Notes: generated from the letters alone by a model not told the origin. Shown: positions 1-7,842, counted from the first letter of the stretch. The stretch: 13,237 bases of DNA from an uncultured Bacteroidales bacterium (GCA_937892255.1 CALAUL010000087.1:1-13237), one strand, 5' to 3'. Numbers and translations are program-made.

Positions 1-916
1 GTTTCGTTGGGACGTAACGTGATGCCTTTACAGTCTTGGCTGCTTGTAGCCAGCATTACACCTAATTTGTCATCGAAGTAACGATCGCCATACGTCAAGC
101 CCAAGTTGAGCTGCATCTTATCGGCTACCCAATTGTATCCACTTCCGGCGGTAGCATTTAGAATTCTCTTATAAGGTGTATTCTTGGTCACAAGGTTGAT
201 GGCTCCCCCGATGGCGTCGCCGTCCATATCACTGGTCACCACTTTGCTCACTTCGATGGTTTGTACCATGTCTGCTGGAATTAAGTCGAGTTGTACGTTA
301 CGCGTATCTCCTTCGGCTGAAGGTATACGATTCCCATTCACTGTTACAGAAGTCAAGTCGGCACTTGCGCCTCTTACTTGACCGAAGCGTGCCTCACCCA
401 TATCATATTGTACATTGATTCCATTGATGCGCTTAAGTGCATCACCGATATTAGAATCTGGAAATTTCCCTACCTGATCGGCTGAAACTACATTCTTCAC
501 TCCCAAAGCATTTTTTTGCATGTTTATTGCTCTTTTTTGTCCTTGGAAGGCTCCTTTTACTTCTATTTGTTTTAGTTCTATGCCTTCGTTCATTACGATG
601 TCATATTTCAATGTTTCTCCTTCAGGTACTGTTAGTTTCATTTCTATGGGTTCATAACCTATATAGGATACTTTAACCGTATACTCGCCAGGTTCTAAAT
701 TAGGCAATAAGTAAAACCCATTAATGTCACTGATAACACCTGTTTGCAACTTCTCAATGTATATAGCAGCTCCAGGTAAAGTCTGCTGCACATTGTCTAT
801 TACATGTCCGCTGATGGCTCCGTTTTGTGGATTTGGAGTTTTTTCTTCGGCTTGTGCAGAATAAGCGGTTACGCTCATTAGCAACAACAATAAGACTGCA
901 TTAAAAATGTCTTCAT
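1..916 (-). CDS. TonB-dependent outer-membrane receptor, N-terminal part, frameshifted in the signal peptide
   Basis: About 300 residues are visible and the gene runs off the left edge. From the N terminus there is a hydrophobic export signal, a carboxypeptidase-regulatory-like beta-sandwich (ISGHVIDN...LPGAAIYIEK...GFYLLPNLEPGEYTVKVSYIGYEP), then a plug domain (VSADQVGKFPDSNIGDALKR, FGQVRGASADLTSVTVNGNR, DMDGDAIGGAINLVTKNTP). The plug resembles the TonB-Xanth-Caul receptor subgroup, which imports nutrients across the outer membrane using TonB energy. The only plausible start, ATG at 914-916, is one base out of frame with the rest: it reads 12 codons (MKTFLMQSYCCC) and stops at 878-880. One extra A in the A5 run at 903-907 would give a normal signal peptide, MKTFFNAVLLLLLMSVTAYS. 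As it stands, the in-frame ATG at 876-878 would give a protein without an export signal. The gene is divergent from a response regulator gene. Receptor class is secure; substrate is unknown, with phosphate-related compounds a guess from the neighbours. Confidence 0.88.
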
Positions 917-945
917 TTTCTTTTTATCGTTTAAATTTAACACGA

Positions 946-953
946 CAAAAGTA
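946..953 (-). promoter_or_regulatory. Putative -7 promoter element of the TonB receptor gene
   Basis: The minus strand reads TACTTTTG, matching the Bacteroidetes -7 consensus TAnnTTTG. Transcription would start near 939, giving a leader of about 20 nt before the ATG at 914-916. This supports that ATG as the intended start. No good TTTG -33 element lies at the usual distance, as in promoters that depend on an activator. Confidence 0.5.
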
Positions 954-963
954 TCGGTATATA

Positions 964-1013
964 GTTTCATAAAGGTTTCAAAAATAATGGGCTTTGATTA
1001 AATACTTGTTTCA
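964..1013. promoter_or_regulatory. Direct repeats GTTTCA at 11-bp register, candidate response-regulator binding site
   Basis: GTTTCA occurs at 964-969, 975-980 and 1008-1013, so starts are 11 and 33 bp apart, all on an 11-bp period. Tandem sites with 11-bp spacing are the usual mode of DNA recognition in the OmpR/PhoB family. The core TTTCATAAAGGTTTCA matches 12 of 16 positions of the E. coli Pho box core TGTCATAAAACTGTCA. The first two copies end 10 bp upstream of the receptor's -7 element, though their orientation relative to that gene is opposite to E. coli pho promoters. The neighbouring OmpR/PhoB-type regulator is the natural candidate binder; this is inference. Confidence 0.45.
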
Positions 1014-1048
1014 GCAAAATATTACATTTTTATTAAATATCACATGTG

Positions 1049-1080
1049 GTGTTTTGCGATTAGCTAAAACACTATATTTT
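1049..1080 (+). promoter_or_regulatory. Putative promoter of the response regulator gene with overlapping inverted repeat
   Basis: TTTG at 1053-1056 and TATATTTT at 1073-1080 resemble Bacteroidetes -33 and -7 elements, with a rather short 16-bp spacer and a final T instead of G. An inverted repeat, GTGTTTT (1049-1055) and AAAACAC (1066-1072), fills the spacer, and the palindrome CACATGTG (1041-1048) abuts it. Such a position suits an operator. Transcription would begin about 20 nt before the ATG at 1106. Confidence 0.35.
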
Positions 1081-1105
1081 TACGAGATAATTGTAAAATA
1101 GCTAT

Positions 1106-1804
1106 ATGACAACAAATCGTATATTGATAGTGGACGACGAGGAGACATTGTGTGAGGTTCTAAAACTCAATCTCGAAAATGAAGGGTATGATGTAGATAT
1201 TGCTTTTAGTGCAGAGCAAGCATTAAATTACAATCTGACATCGTATTCGCTTATTTTACTTGATATTATGATGGGAGAAATAAGCGGTATTAAGATGGCT
1301 AAAATGTTGAAAAACGATATTGCAACAGCCGACATTCCTATTATATTCTGTACGGCACGAGATACGGAAGATGATATGGTTATGGGACTAAATTTAGGTG
1401 CCGATGATTATATCATAAAACCTTATACTGTGCGAAATGTGATTGCTCGTGTTAAGAGTGTTATGCGTCGTGCTTCATCTCATAATATAGCTGTTAAATC
1501 TAATGATAATACCAAAGTTTTGCAGGTAGAGGGATTGAAATTGGATCTTGAATTTAAGCGTTGCACGGTAGATGGCGAAGAGGTTAAACTCACTCGCAAA
1601 GAATTTGAGCTATTGGCTTATTTGATTTCGCATCGAGGCAAGATTTGTTCCCGAGAACAGATTCTTAGCCGAGTGTGGAGTGATGAAGTGGTTGTTCTTG
1701 ACCGCACCATTGATGTGAATATTACCCGCTTGCGTTCTAAGATAGGTGCGTATGGTTCGTATATTGTAACTCGTTCAGGTTTTGGCTATGGCTTTCGCGA
1801 TTAA
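1106..1804 (+). CDS. OmpR/PhoB-family response regulator
   Basis: This 232-residue protein has the two domains and length typical of the family. The receiver domain (about 4-122) carries the acidic pair D10/D11, phospho-acceptor D53 (LILLDIMM), switch T83 (FCTARD), Y102 and K105 (DDYIIKPYT). The C-terminal winged-helix DNA-binding domain (about 135-230) has KLTRKEFELLAYL, SREQILSRVW, VVLDRTIDVNITRLRSKIG and the terminal hairpin VTRSGFGYGF. It should bind tandem DNA repeats once phosphorylated by the kinase encoded next, whose start lies inside this gene. Likely targets are its own promoter and the divergent TonB receptor. Sensor type and upstream repeats favour a PhoB/PhoP-like role in phosphate starvation, but the sequence does not prove it. 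Confidence 0.95.
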   Translation: MTTNRILIVDDEETLCEVLKLNLENEGYDVDIAFSAEQALNYNLTSYSLILLDIMMGEISGIKMAKMLKNDIATADIPIIFCTARDTEDDMVMGLNLGADDYIIKPYTVRNVIARVKSVMRRASSHNIAVKSNDNTKVLQVEGLKLDLEFKRCTVDGEEVKLTRKEFELLAYLISHRGKICSREQILSRVWSDEVVVLDRTIDVNITRLRSKIGAYGSYIVTRSGFGYGFRD

Positions 1805-3074
1805 ATTATCCTTTCACAAACAGCTCTTTCTGCAACTCATCGCATTCTCCTGGACAATTGTGGCCTGCTTTATAGGCTTTCAATACTTGCGGGAAAAGGA
1901 GTACAAGTCGAAATTTCTGAGTGCCCAACTGCAACAATACAATCGGCATCTGCTTGTAGCCATTGAAGAAGGAAAATCATACGAAGAATACATTGCAACG
2001 CATGAACAGCCTTTCGAGGATCTCAGAATAACACTCATCACACTAACGGGAGCAGTTGTTTATGACAATACTATACCTGCCGATTTACTGGGCAATCACA
2101 GTAACCGTCCCGAGATTATTGATGCTTTGCATGATGGTTCAGGTTATCATATCGGGCGTAAATCGGAGAGTGATGGACGCGAATATTTCTACTCTGCAAC
2201 ACGGGGTAAAAAAACCATTGTGCGTACTGCCATTCCTTATTCAAGTATACTGCAAGACTTGCTCGAAGCTGATTGGTCTTTCCTTATCGTGATAATATCA
2301 ATCACACTATCAATGAGTGTGGTAGCCTATTTTACCACTCGCAAGCTTGGTAAAGATATAGAGCGGGTCAATCGCTACGAAGCAGAACAGGAGAAAAATC
2401 GTCTTAAGCGGCAACTCACAAACAATATCAATCACGAATTGAAGACACCCGTTGCTTCTATTCAAGTTTGCCTTGAAACATTGCTTTCGGGTATTAGTCT
2501 CACTGAAGAAAAGCGTCAGGATTTGATAGGTCGTTGCTATACGCATAATGAACGCCTTCGACGTTTGTTGAACGATGTGTCACTCATTACACGAATGGAA
2601 GATGGGAACGGACTCATCAACAAAGAACCTATCATAATCAATGACATCATTAAAGAAGTGGCCAAAGAATTAGAGATATTGCCGGAAGAAGAACGCCTAA
2701 CCTTGCATACAAATTTCAATGAGATAGTATCTATAGATGGGAACTTGTCCTTGGTAGGGTCTATTTTTCGTAATTTAACAGAAAATGCCATAGCCTATTC
2801 TGAAGGTAAAAATATTTACATATCACTCATTGCAAACAATGACAAGGAGTGCCATATCCGTTATGAGGATGATGGAGTCGGTGTAGAAGAAAAGCAATTA
2901 TCCCGTCTATTTGAAAGATTTTACCGAATAGATAAAGGTCGCTCTCGTAAGAAGGGCGGTACTGGGCTTGGACTTGCCATTGTTAAACATGCTGTTCAAT
3001 TTCATGGTGGAACCATAAGTGCAAGCAACCGAACAAATGGAGGATTAAGATTTGAATTTGTTCTAAAAAAGTAG
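1788..3074 (+). CDS. Membrane sensor histidine kinase, PhoR-like
   Basis: The ATG at 1788 is chosen over an in-frame TTG at 1782; it overlaps the regulator gene by 17 bp, implying coupled translation, and gives 428 residues. TM1 lies at about 11-33 and TM2 at about 164-182. Between them is a sensor domain of roughly 130 residues with RITLITLTGAVVYDN and NHSNRPEIIDAL, features shared with the extracytoplasmic PAS-like domain of Gram-positive and Bacteroidetes PhoR/WalK-type kinases. The cytoplasmic part has the H box NNINHELKTP with phospho-acceptor H216, N box NLTENAIAYS (329-338), G1 box DDGVGV, F box LFERFYRIDKG and G2 box GTGLGL (391-396). No clear HAMP domain or cytoplasmic PAS is seen. 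It should autophosphorylate and pass phosphate to D53 of the partner regulator. The signal is unproven; low phosphate is the leading guess. Confidence 0.93.
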   Translation: MAFAIKLSFHKQLFLQLIAFSWTIVACFIGFQYLREKEYKSKFLSAQLQQYNRHLLVAIEEGKSYEEYIATHEQPFEDLRITLITLTGAVVYDNTIPADLLGNHSNRPEIIDALHDGSGYHIGRKSESDGREYFYSATRGKKTIVRTAIPYSSILQDLLEADWSFLIVIISITLSMSVVAYFTTRKLGKDIERVNRYEAEQEKNRLKRQLTNNINHELKTPVASIQVCLETLLSGISLTEEKRQDLIGRCYTHNERLRRLLNDVSLITRMEDGNGLINKEPIIINDIIKEVAKELEILPEEERLTLHTNFNEIVSIDGNLSLVGSIFRNLTENAIAYSEGKNIYISLIANNDKECHIRYEDDGVGVEEKQLSRLFERFYRIDKGRSRKKGGTGLGLAIVKHAVQFHGGTISASNRTNGGLRFEFVLKK

Positions 3075-3235
3075 TTGACAGTATTACTCCAATATAACTC
3101 TTATGTGTTGTCTTAGGATACTATAAATCGATTTTTTATTTACACAAAATACTATTATCATACCGCAGTGTTATATCTATTATTGTAATTTTACTACACC
3201 CTCCCGTAAAAATATTTCATAACGTGTCGAAGCGT

Positions 3236-6079
3236 CTACTTCCCCAACTCCTCGCGCAAGAAACGTGCTGTATAGCTCTCCGCATGTTCGGCTACCTGCT
3301 CGGGAGTTCCCTTTGCCCACACTATGCCGCCATTGTGTCCGCCCTCCTTGCCCATGTCGATGATGTAATCGGCAAGTTTGATAACGTCCATGTTATGCTC
3401 TATGATGATGACGGTATTACCTTTGTCTACAAGACGATTGACAACGTCCATGAGTATGCGTATGTCTTCAAAGTGTAGTCCTGTTGTTGGTTCATCGAGG
3501 ATATATATTGTCTTGCCGGTGTCTTTTTTAGAAAGTTCTGTGGCAAGTTTTACACGCTGACTCTCACCGCCGGAGAGTGTCGTAGAGGGCTGACCAAGTG
3601 TCACATAGCCAAGACCAACACTCTGTAGTGTCTTGAGTTTGTGACTTATACAGGGAATGTTCTCAAAGAAATCTACCGCCATGTTGATAGTCATCTGAAG
3701 CACATCGCCTATTGATTTGCCCTTAAAACGCACCTCGAGAGTCTCTCTGTTGTAGCGTTTGCCACGGCATGTGGGACACTCCACCATGACATCGGGCAAG
3801 AGGTTCATTTCTATCACTTGCACTCCGGCTCCTTTGCATGTCTCGCATCTGCCACCTGCCACGTTGAATGAGAAACGTCCTGCCTTGTAGTTGCGAAGTT
3901 TAGCCTCCGGCAGTTCGGTGAATATCTTGCGTATGTCGTCGAAGAGGCCTGTATATGTTGCCGGATTGCTTCTCGGTGTGCGTCCTATGGGACTCTGGTC
4001 TACACAGACAACCTTGTCGATATGTTCCAGTCCTTCGACAGCATCGTAGTCAAGAGGTTCTTTGACAGCTCGGTAGATATGTTTATTGAGCATAGGATAT
4101 AAGGTCTCGTTGATGAGCGTCGACTTGCCACTGCCCGAGACTCCTGTCATGCAGACCAACATGCCGAGGGGGAACTCTACATCTATGTTCTTTAAGTTAT
4201 TGCCTCGACAACCACGCAGAATTAGCGAATGACCATTGCCCTTGCGACGTTCTGCCGGCACTTCTATTCTTTTTTTTCCCGAGAGATATTGCGCTGTCAT
4301 GGTGTCACTTTGTAGCACCTCTTGAGGAGTGCCTTGAGCAACGATATGTCCGCCATGACGTCCTGCTCCCGGTCCGATGTCGAGCAGATAGTCAGCCTCC
4401 ATCATCATGTCGCGGTCATGCTCTACAACGATGACGCTGTTGCCCGTATCACGCAACTGTTTGAGCGACTTTATAAGACGTTCGTTGTCGCGCTGGTGCA
4501 GACCTATACTCGGTTCGTCGAGGATATAAAGAACGTTGACGAGCTGCGAACCTATCTGTGTAGCCAAACGTATACGCTGACTCTCGCCACCCGAAAGCGA
4601 CACGGCACTGCGATTCATAGCCAGATAATCAAGTCCTACATCGAGGAGGAATCCAATGCGAGTACGAATTTCTTTAAGTATCTCTGTCGCTATGGCACGC
4701 TGACGTTCTGTGATACGATACTCTATGCCGTCGAGCCATTCGTAGAGCTCACGCATGTCCATATCTGCCACTTCGGCAATGTTCTTCCCGTCGATGAAGA
4801 AATGCAGAGCCTCTTGATTGAGACGATGTCCGTTGCATGAAGGACATGTAACTTCGCACGAGAATTGCTCGACCCACTTTTTCTCTTTGGCTGAAGTGCT
4901 GTTTTCCGCCATTTCCGTTATATATGTAACAATACCGTTGAACATCGGATAGAAACTGCTTGAGAGTCCCGAAACGGTATCGAGCACAAGACGTTCGTTG
5001 GCACCATAGAGTATTGTCGACATGCCTTCTTCGGGTATGTCGGCTATGGGGGTATCGAAAGTAAAGTCGTACTTCTTAGCCACGGCTTGCAGCTGTGCAA
5101 AGAGGAGTGTGTTTTTGGGCTTACCAATGGGTTCTATGCCGCCTTCGGCTATCGACTTGTTCGGATTGGGAATAATCTTGTCCATATCCATCTGCGTAAG
5201 ATGCCCCAAGCCTTTGCATTTCGGGCAAGCCCCCTGCGGTGAGTTGAAGGAAAAGTTGTGCGGTGCGGGTTCTGAGTAAGACAATCCTGTAGTTGGACAC
5301 ATAAGTTGTCGGCTAAAATAACGTGGTTGTGTAGAACCTTGTTCGACAACCATGAGCATACCTTTGCCTACTTGCAGAGCCGTTTCAATAGACTGTTTCA
5401 GACGTTTCTCGTCGGCACTGCTGACAGACAGTCTGTCAACTACGACCTCTATAAAGTGCATCTTATAGCGGTCAAGTTTCATTGCCGGGACGACCTCAAC
5501 TATCTCACCATCGATACGAGCATAGATATAACCGCGTTTGCGTATCTGTTCAAAGAGTTCTTTATAATGTCCCTTACGACCTTTTACCATGGGCGCAAGG
5601 AGGTAAATCTTCTTATCGGCAAACAACTCTAATATAAGGTCATATATCTGTCCTTCGGAGTATTTGACCATAGGCTCGCCCGTGGCATACGAACGAGCTT
5701 CTCCGGCACGAGCATATAGCAGACGGAAGAAGTCATATACCTCGGTCACGGTTCCGACGGTAGAACGTGGATTCTTGTTGGTTGTCTTCTGTTCTATGGA
5801 TATGACGGGGCTAAGACCTGTTATCTTGTCAACATCGGGACGTTCCGACCCACCGAGAAACTGACGTGCATAAGCCGAGAAGGTCTCTATGTACCTGCGT
5901 TGTCCTTCGGCATATATGGTATCAAAGGCAAGCGACGACTTGCCCGAGCCACTCATTCCCGTCATGACGACAAGGCTGTTGCGAGGTATAGAGACATCAA
6001 TATTCTTGAGATTGTGTTCACGTGCACCCCACACCTCTATCGACTCTTCGGTCTCTATTATATCGTTATTGTTTGCCAT
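3236..6079 (-). CDS. uvrA: UvrA, excinuclease ABC subunit A
   Basis: The product is 947 residues, the usual UvrA length, with two ABC ATPase modules. It finds bulky DNA lesions with UvrB and loads it to start nucleotide excision repair in the cytoplasm. Visible motifs: Walker A GMSGSGKS (41-48), signature LSGGESQ (495-501) and Walker B ILDEP (519-523) of module I; Walker A GVSGSGKS (646-653), signature LSGGESQ (835-841) and Walker B ILDEP (860-864) of module II. The C-terminal zinc finger is complete (C745, C748, C768, C771). The first zinc module is incomplete: C261 is followed by PTT where a second Cys is usual, while C285/C288 remain. It lies 55 bp downstream of the phosphatase-like gene on the same strand with no terminator seen between, so co-transcription is likely. 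The opposite strand holds long open frames that are only shadows. Confidence 0.98.
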   Translation of the reverse strand: MANNNDIIETEESIEVWGAREHNLKNIDVSIPRNSLVVMTGMSGSGKSSLAFDTIYAEGQRRYIETFSAYARQFLGGSERPDVDKITGLSPVISIEQKTTNKNPRSTVGTVTEVYDFFRLLYARAGEARSYATGEPMVKYSEGQIYDLILELFADKKIYLLAPMVKGRKGHYKELFEQIRKRGYIYARIDGEIVEVVPAMKLDRYKMHFIEVVVDRLSVSSADEKRLKQSIETALQVGKGMLMVVEQGSTQPRYFSRQLMCPTTGLSYSEPAPHNFSFNSPQGACPKCKGLGHLTQMDMDKIIPNPNKSIAEGGIEPIGKPKNTLLFAQLQAVAKKYDFTFDTPIADIPEEGMSTILYGANERLVLDTVSGLSSSFYPMFNGIVTYITEMAENSTSAKEKKWVEQFSCEVTCPSCNGHRLNQEALHFFIDGKNIAEVADMDMRELYEWLDGIEYRITERQRAIATEILKEIRTRIGFLLDVGLDYLAMNRSAVSLSGGESQRIRLATQIGSQLVNVLYILDEPSIGLHQRDNERLIKSLKQLRDTGNSVIVVEHDRDMMMEADYLLDIGPGAGRHGGHIVAQGTPQEVLQSDTMTAQYLSGKKRIEVPAERRKGNGHSLILRGCRGNNLKNIDVEFPLGMLVCMTGVSGSGKSTLINETLYPMLNKHIYRAVKEPLDYDAVEGLEHIDKVVCVDQSPIGRTPRSNPATYTGLFDDIRKIFTELPEAKLRNYKAGRFSFNVAGGRCETCKGAGVQVIEMNLLPDVMVECPTCRGKRYNRETLEVRFKGKSIGDVLQMTINMAVDFFENIPCISHKLKTLQSVGLGYVTLGQPSTTLSGGESQRVKLATELSKKDTGKTIYILDEPTTGLHFEDIRILMDVVNRLVDKGNTVIIIEHNMDVIKLADYIIDMGKEGGHNGGIVWAKGTPEQVAEHAESYTARFLREELGK

Positions 6080-6134
6080 TGCAATAATAAATTGTTGGTT
6101 TATGATAGTATTGATTACGGTCAGCGGATAAGTG

Positions 6135-7760
6135 TCATTTGACGATGGGGAGCAATGTCCCGTTGCTGCCGTTGGGTTTGTTGACTCTGATAAACGAACA
6201 TATAGTAGGAGCGACCTCTACCATGCTATGACGTTCGTAAACTGTGGCACGAGGCACCTTCCAACCGTAGAAGCATAACGGCACAAATTCATGCCCCCAC
6301 AGCTGTGTTAATTGTCGTCCGTCATCTTGTTCCTCTGCCCAGCCGGGTTCAAGACAGATGAGGATATCGCCCGAACGTCGCGGATGGTAGTTGCGACGCA
6401 TGACCTCTATGATTGGCGAATCGGAGTAGTACGACATGACGTCCTTTGCAACAACGGCAGTGCCTATGCCTTTAACTTCGAGGAGAAAGTCTGCCGACTC
6501 CTTTAATATGGTGTCCCAATCTACATTACGTTCACGACACAAGTCCTTGTCGAGATAAATCTCGCCGCTCTTGTAGTTTCGCACCCATTGTCCCTGTCCG
6601 TGCAATGCCATAAGATACAAGTTAAGCAATGCCGTAGCTCTATGCAAGCTCACCGCTCCCCTACTCTGCCAATGTTCCGACTCGGTATTTGCAACATCGT
6701 AAGCCCCCTGCGACGAGGTAAAGACAACGAGGGTGTTATCCATGCCTATATCATGGTCGATGAACTTCAAGAGTGACGATATATTGTCGTCGAGGTTAAG
6801 TAACATATCCTCCGTCTCTGCGTCCAACGGTTGCACCTTTTCTCCACATGAGGGTGTAGCTGAAAACTCTACCATGAGCACGTCAGGCACATCGTCTTTG
6901 CCCATATCTTCATATACCATAGTTGCCACGGCAAAGTCACGTATGAGAGTGTTGCCCCACGGCGAACCGGCAATATGCTGATACTTATCTTTCGAGCCAT
7001 ACGGCTTACGCAACGAGTGATAAAACGATGGCACGCTGTCACTCTTACTGAAATAACGTACTTGATGATAAGAAGAGATCTCCGCCTTCGGTTCCCATAT
7101 TTTGTCAAGATAAATATCCGACAAACCCTTGGAATTGAAGTCCGTCACCCATGTTCGCAATGTATCAGGCATAAGAAGCGTCATATTACCACTGCAGACA
7201 TCGTACCATGCTGCTTGTTCGACAACTTTAGTACCCGACGTCCAAAGAAGCCTATTGGGGTCAAAGCCAACGGAGAATATCTTCGATTTCATATTGTAAA
7301 TCTTGCGTATCTCATTGCCTATTGTCGAACAGAGGAGCAAACCGTTATGAGGCACTGCGGCAGAGTCGAGCACTCCAGCCTGATTATAAGCGTCGCCATA
7401 TATAGCATGGAGCTTGGTGTTGGAGAAGTTATCGACCCACTGCTCTCCTACTATGCCATGCACCGACGCAGGAGCACCAGTAAAGAAAGTAGCTAAGTTC
7501 TTGCCGGCATAGTTACCACCGGCATCGTAATAAGCCCCGGCAAACTGCGTGCCATGGTTATAGATACGGTTAAAGCCATCTTTTCCACAACGTGAACGAA
7601 CAATCTCAAGCTGTTCGTTATTAAGATTATCTATCATCAGAATAAGCACAAGGCGAGGTCTATCACTACAAAGAGCCACATTTTGCTGTGCCTTAATGTC
7701 CTTGCCTGCAACAAGCAACGACAAGAGTCCTATCAAACGAAACAACACTTTACATTTCAT
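6135..7760 (-). CDS. Secreted alkaline-phosphatase-superfamily protein, probably catalytically inactive
   Basis: From the ATG at 7758-7760 the product is 541 residues with a signal peptide (MKCKVLFRLIGLLSLLVAG...IKA, cleavage near QQ). An upstream in-frame ATG at 7787 is less likely. The fold resembles PafA-type phosphatases and the type I phosphodiesterase/nucleotide pyrophosphatase family: LVLILMIDN, GFNRIYNHGTQF, TGAPASVHGIVG, KIFSVGF, SGDILICLEPGW, FVPLCFYGW and MVEVAPTICSFI align in order. Against PafA by eye, the N-terminal metal Asp is kept (D44). The Thr nucleophile position is A85, the Asn after HGIVG is E106, the SSTDxxGH metal pair is P303/E307, TADHG is TSSQG (S350/Q351), and the His of DTHVPL is F492. 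This predicts loss of metal binding and hydrolysis. No stop codons or frameshifts occur, so it looks maintained as a pseudoenzyme rather than decaying. It probably shares a transcript with uvrA. Confidence 0.85.
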   Translation of the reverse strand: MKCKVLFRLIGLLSLLVAGKDIKAQQNVALCSDRPRLVLILMIDNLNNEQLEIVRSRCGKDGFNRIYNHGTQFAGAYYDAGGNYAGKNLATFFTGAPASVHGIVGEQWVDNFSNTKLHAIYGDAYNQAGVLDSAAVPHNGLLLCSTIGNEIRKIYNMKSKIFSVGFDPNRLLWTSGTKVVEQAAWYDVCSGNMTLLMPDTLRTWVTDFNSKGLSDIYLDKIWEPKAEISSYHQVRYFSKSDSVPSFYHSLRKPYGSKDKYQHIAGSPWGNTLIRDFAVATMVYEDMGKDDVPDVLMVEFSATPSCGEKVQPLDAETEDMLLNLDDNISSLLKFIDHDIGMDNTLVVFTSSQGAYDVANTESEHWQSRGAVSLHRATALLNLYLMALHGQGQWVRNYKSGEIYLDKDLCRERNVDWDTILKESADFLLEVKGIGTAVVAKDVMSYYSDSPIIEVMRRNYHPRRSGDILICLEPGWAEEQDDGRQLTQLWGHEFVPLCFYGWKVPRATVYERHSMVEVAPTICSFIRVNKPNGSNGTLLPIVK

Positions 7761-7764
7761 GCTA

Positions 7765-7772
7765 CAAAGATA
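7765..7772 (-). promoter_or_regulatory. Putative -7 element directly before the phosphatase-like gene
   Basis: The minus strand reads TATCTTTG, matching TAnnTTTG, and only four bases separate it from the ATG at 7758-7760. Transcription would start at or within the start codon, implying a leaderless mRNA. No convincing -33 element is seen. Confidence 0.4.
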
Positions 7773-7812
7773 TTGAACATATTTCAAAGTGCTTCTAAAA
7801 AAGACAAACTCT

Positions 7813-7842
7813 TTTGATATTAAGAATAAATGCCTACATTTG
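7813..7842 (+). promoter_or_regulatory. Bacteroidetes-type promoter of fabG
   Basis: TTTG at 7813-7816 and TACATTTG at 7835-7842 match the -33 (TTTG) and -7 (TAnnTTTG) elements with an 18-bp spacer. Transcription would start near 7849, leaving a leader of about 44 nt that is A/T-rich before the ATG at 7893. This is the best housekeeping-type promoter match in the window. Confidence 0.65.

Noticed and set aside
876..916. A real 12-codon leader peptide translationally coupled to the TonB receptor
   Set aside because: The stop-start overlap TAATG would allow it, but the receptor would then lack a signal peptide, while a one-base change restores a perfect one, so a frameshift is the simpler reading.
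1782..1787. TTG start giving a slightly longer histidine kinase
   Set aside because: The ATG six bases later keeps the overlap with the regulator gene and is the more usual start.
3075..3235. Terminator between the convergent kinase and uvrA genes
   Set aside because: Only the small palindrome AAATCGATTT near 3126-3135 and scattered T runs are seen; no stem strong enough to call.
4322..4840. Open frame of 172 codons on the plus strand inside uvrA
   Set aside because: It is antisense to a fully conserved uvrA, has no recognisable domain and no promoter; such frames are shadows of the coding strand.
5306..5632. Open frame of 108 codons on the plus strand inside uvrA
   Set aside because: Same reason: antisense shadow with no family features.
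6975..7496. Open frame of 173 codons opposite the phosphatase-like gene
   Set aside because: Antisense to a gene with signal peptide and family motifs; the translated sequence looks random and Arg-rich.
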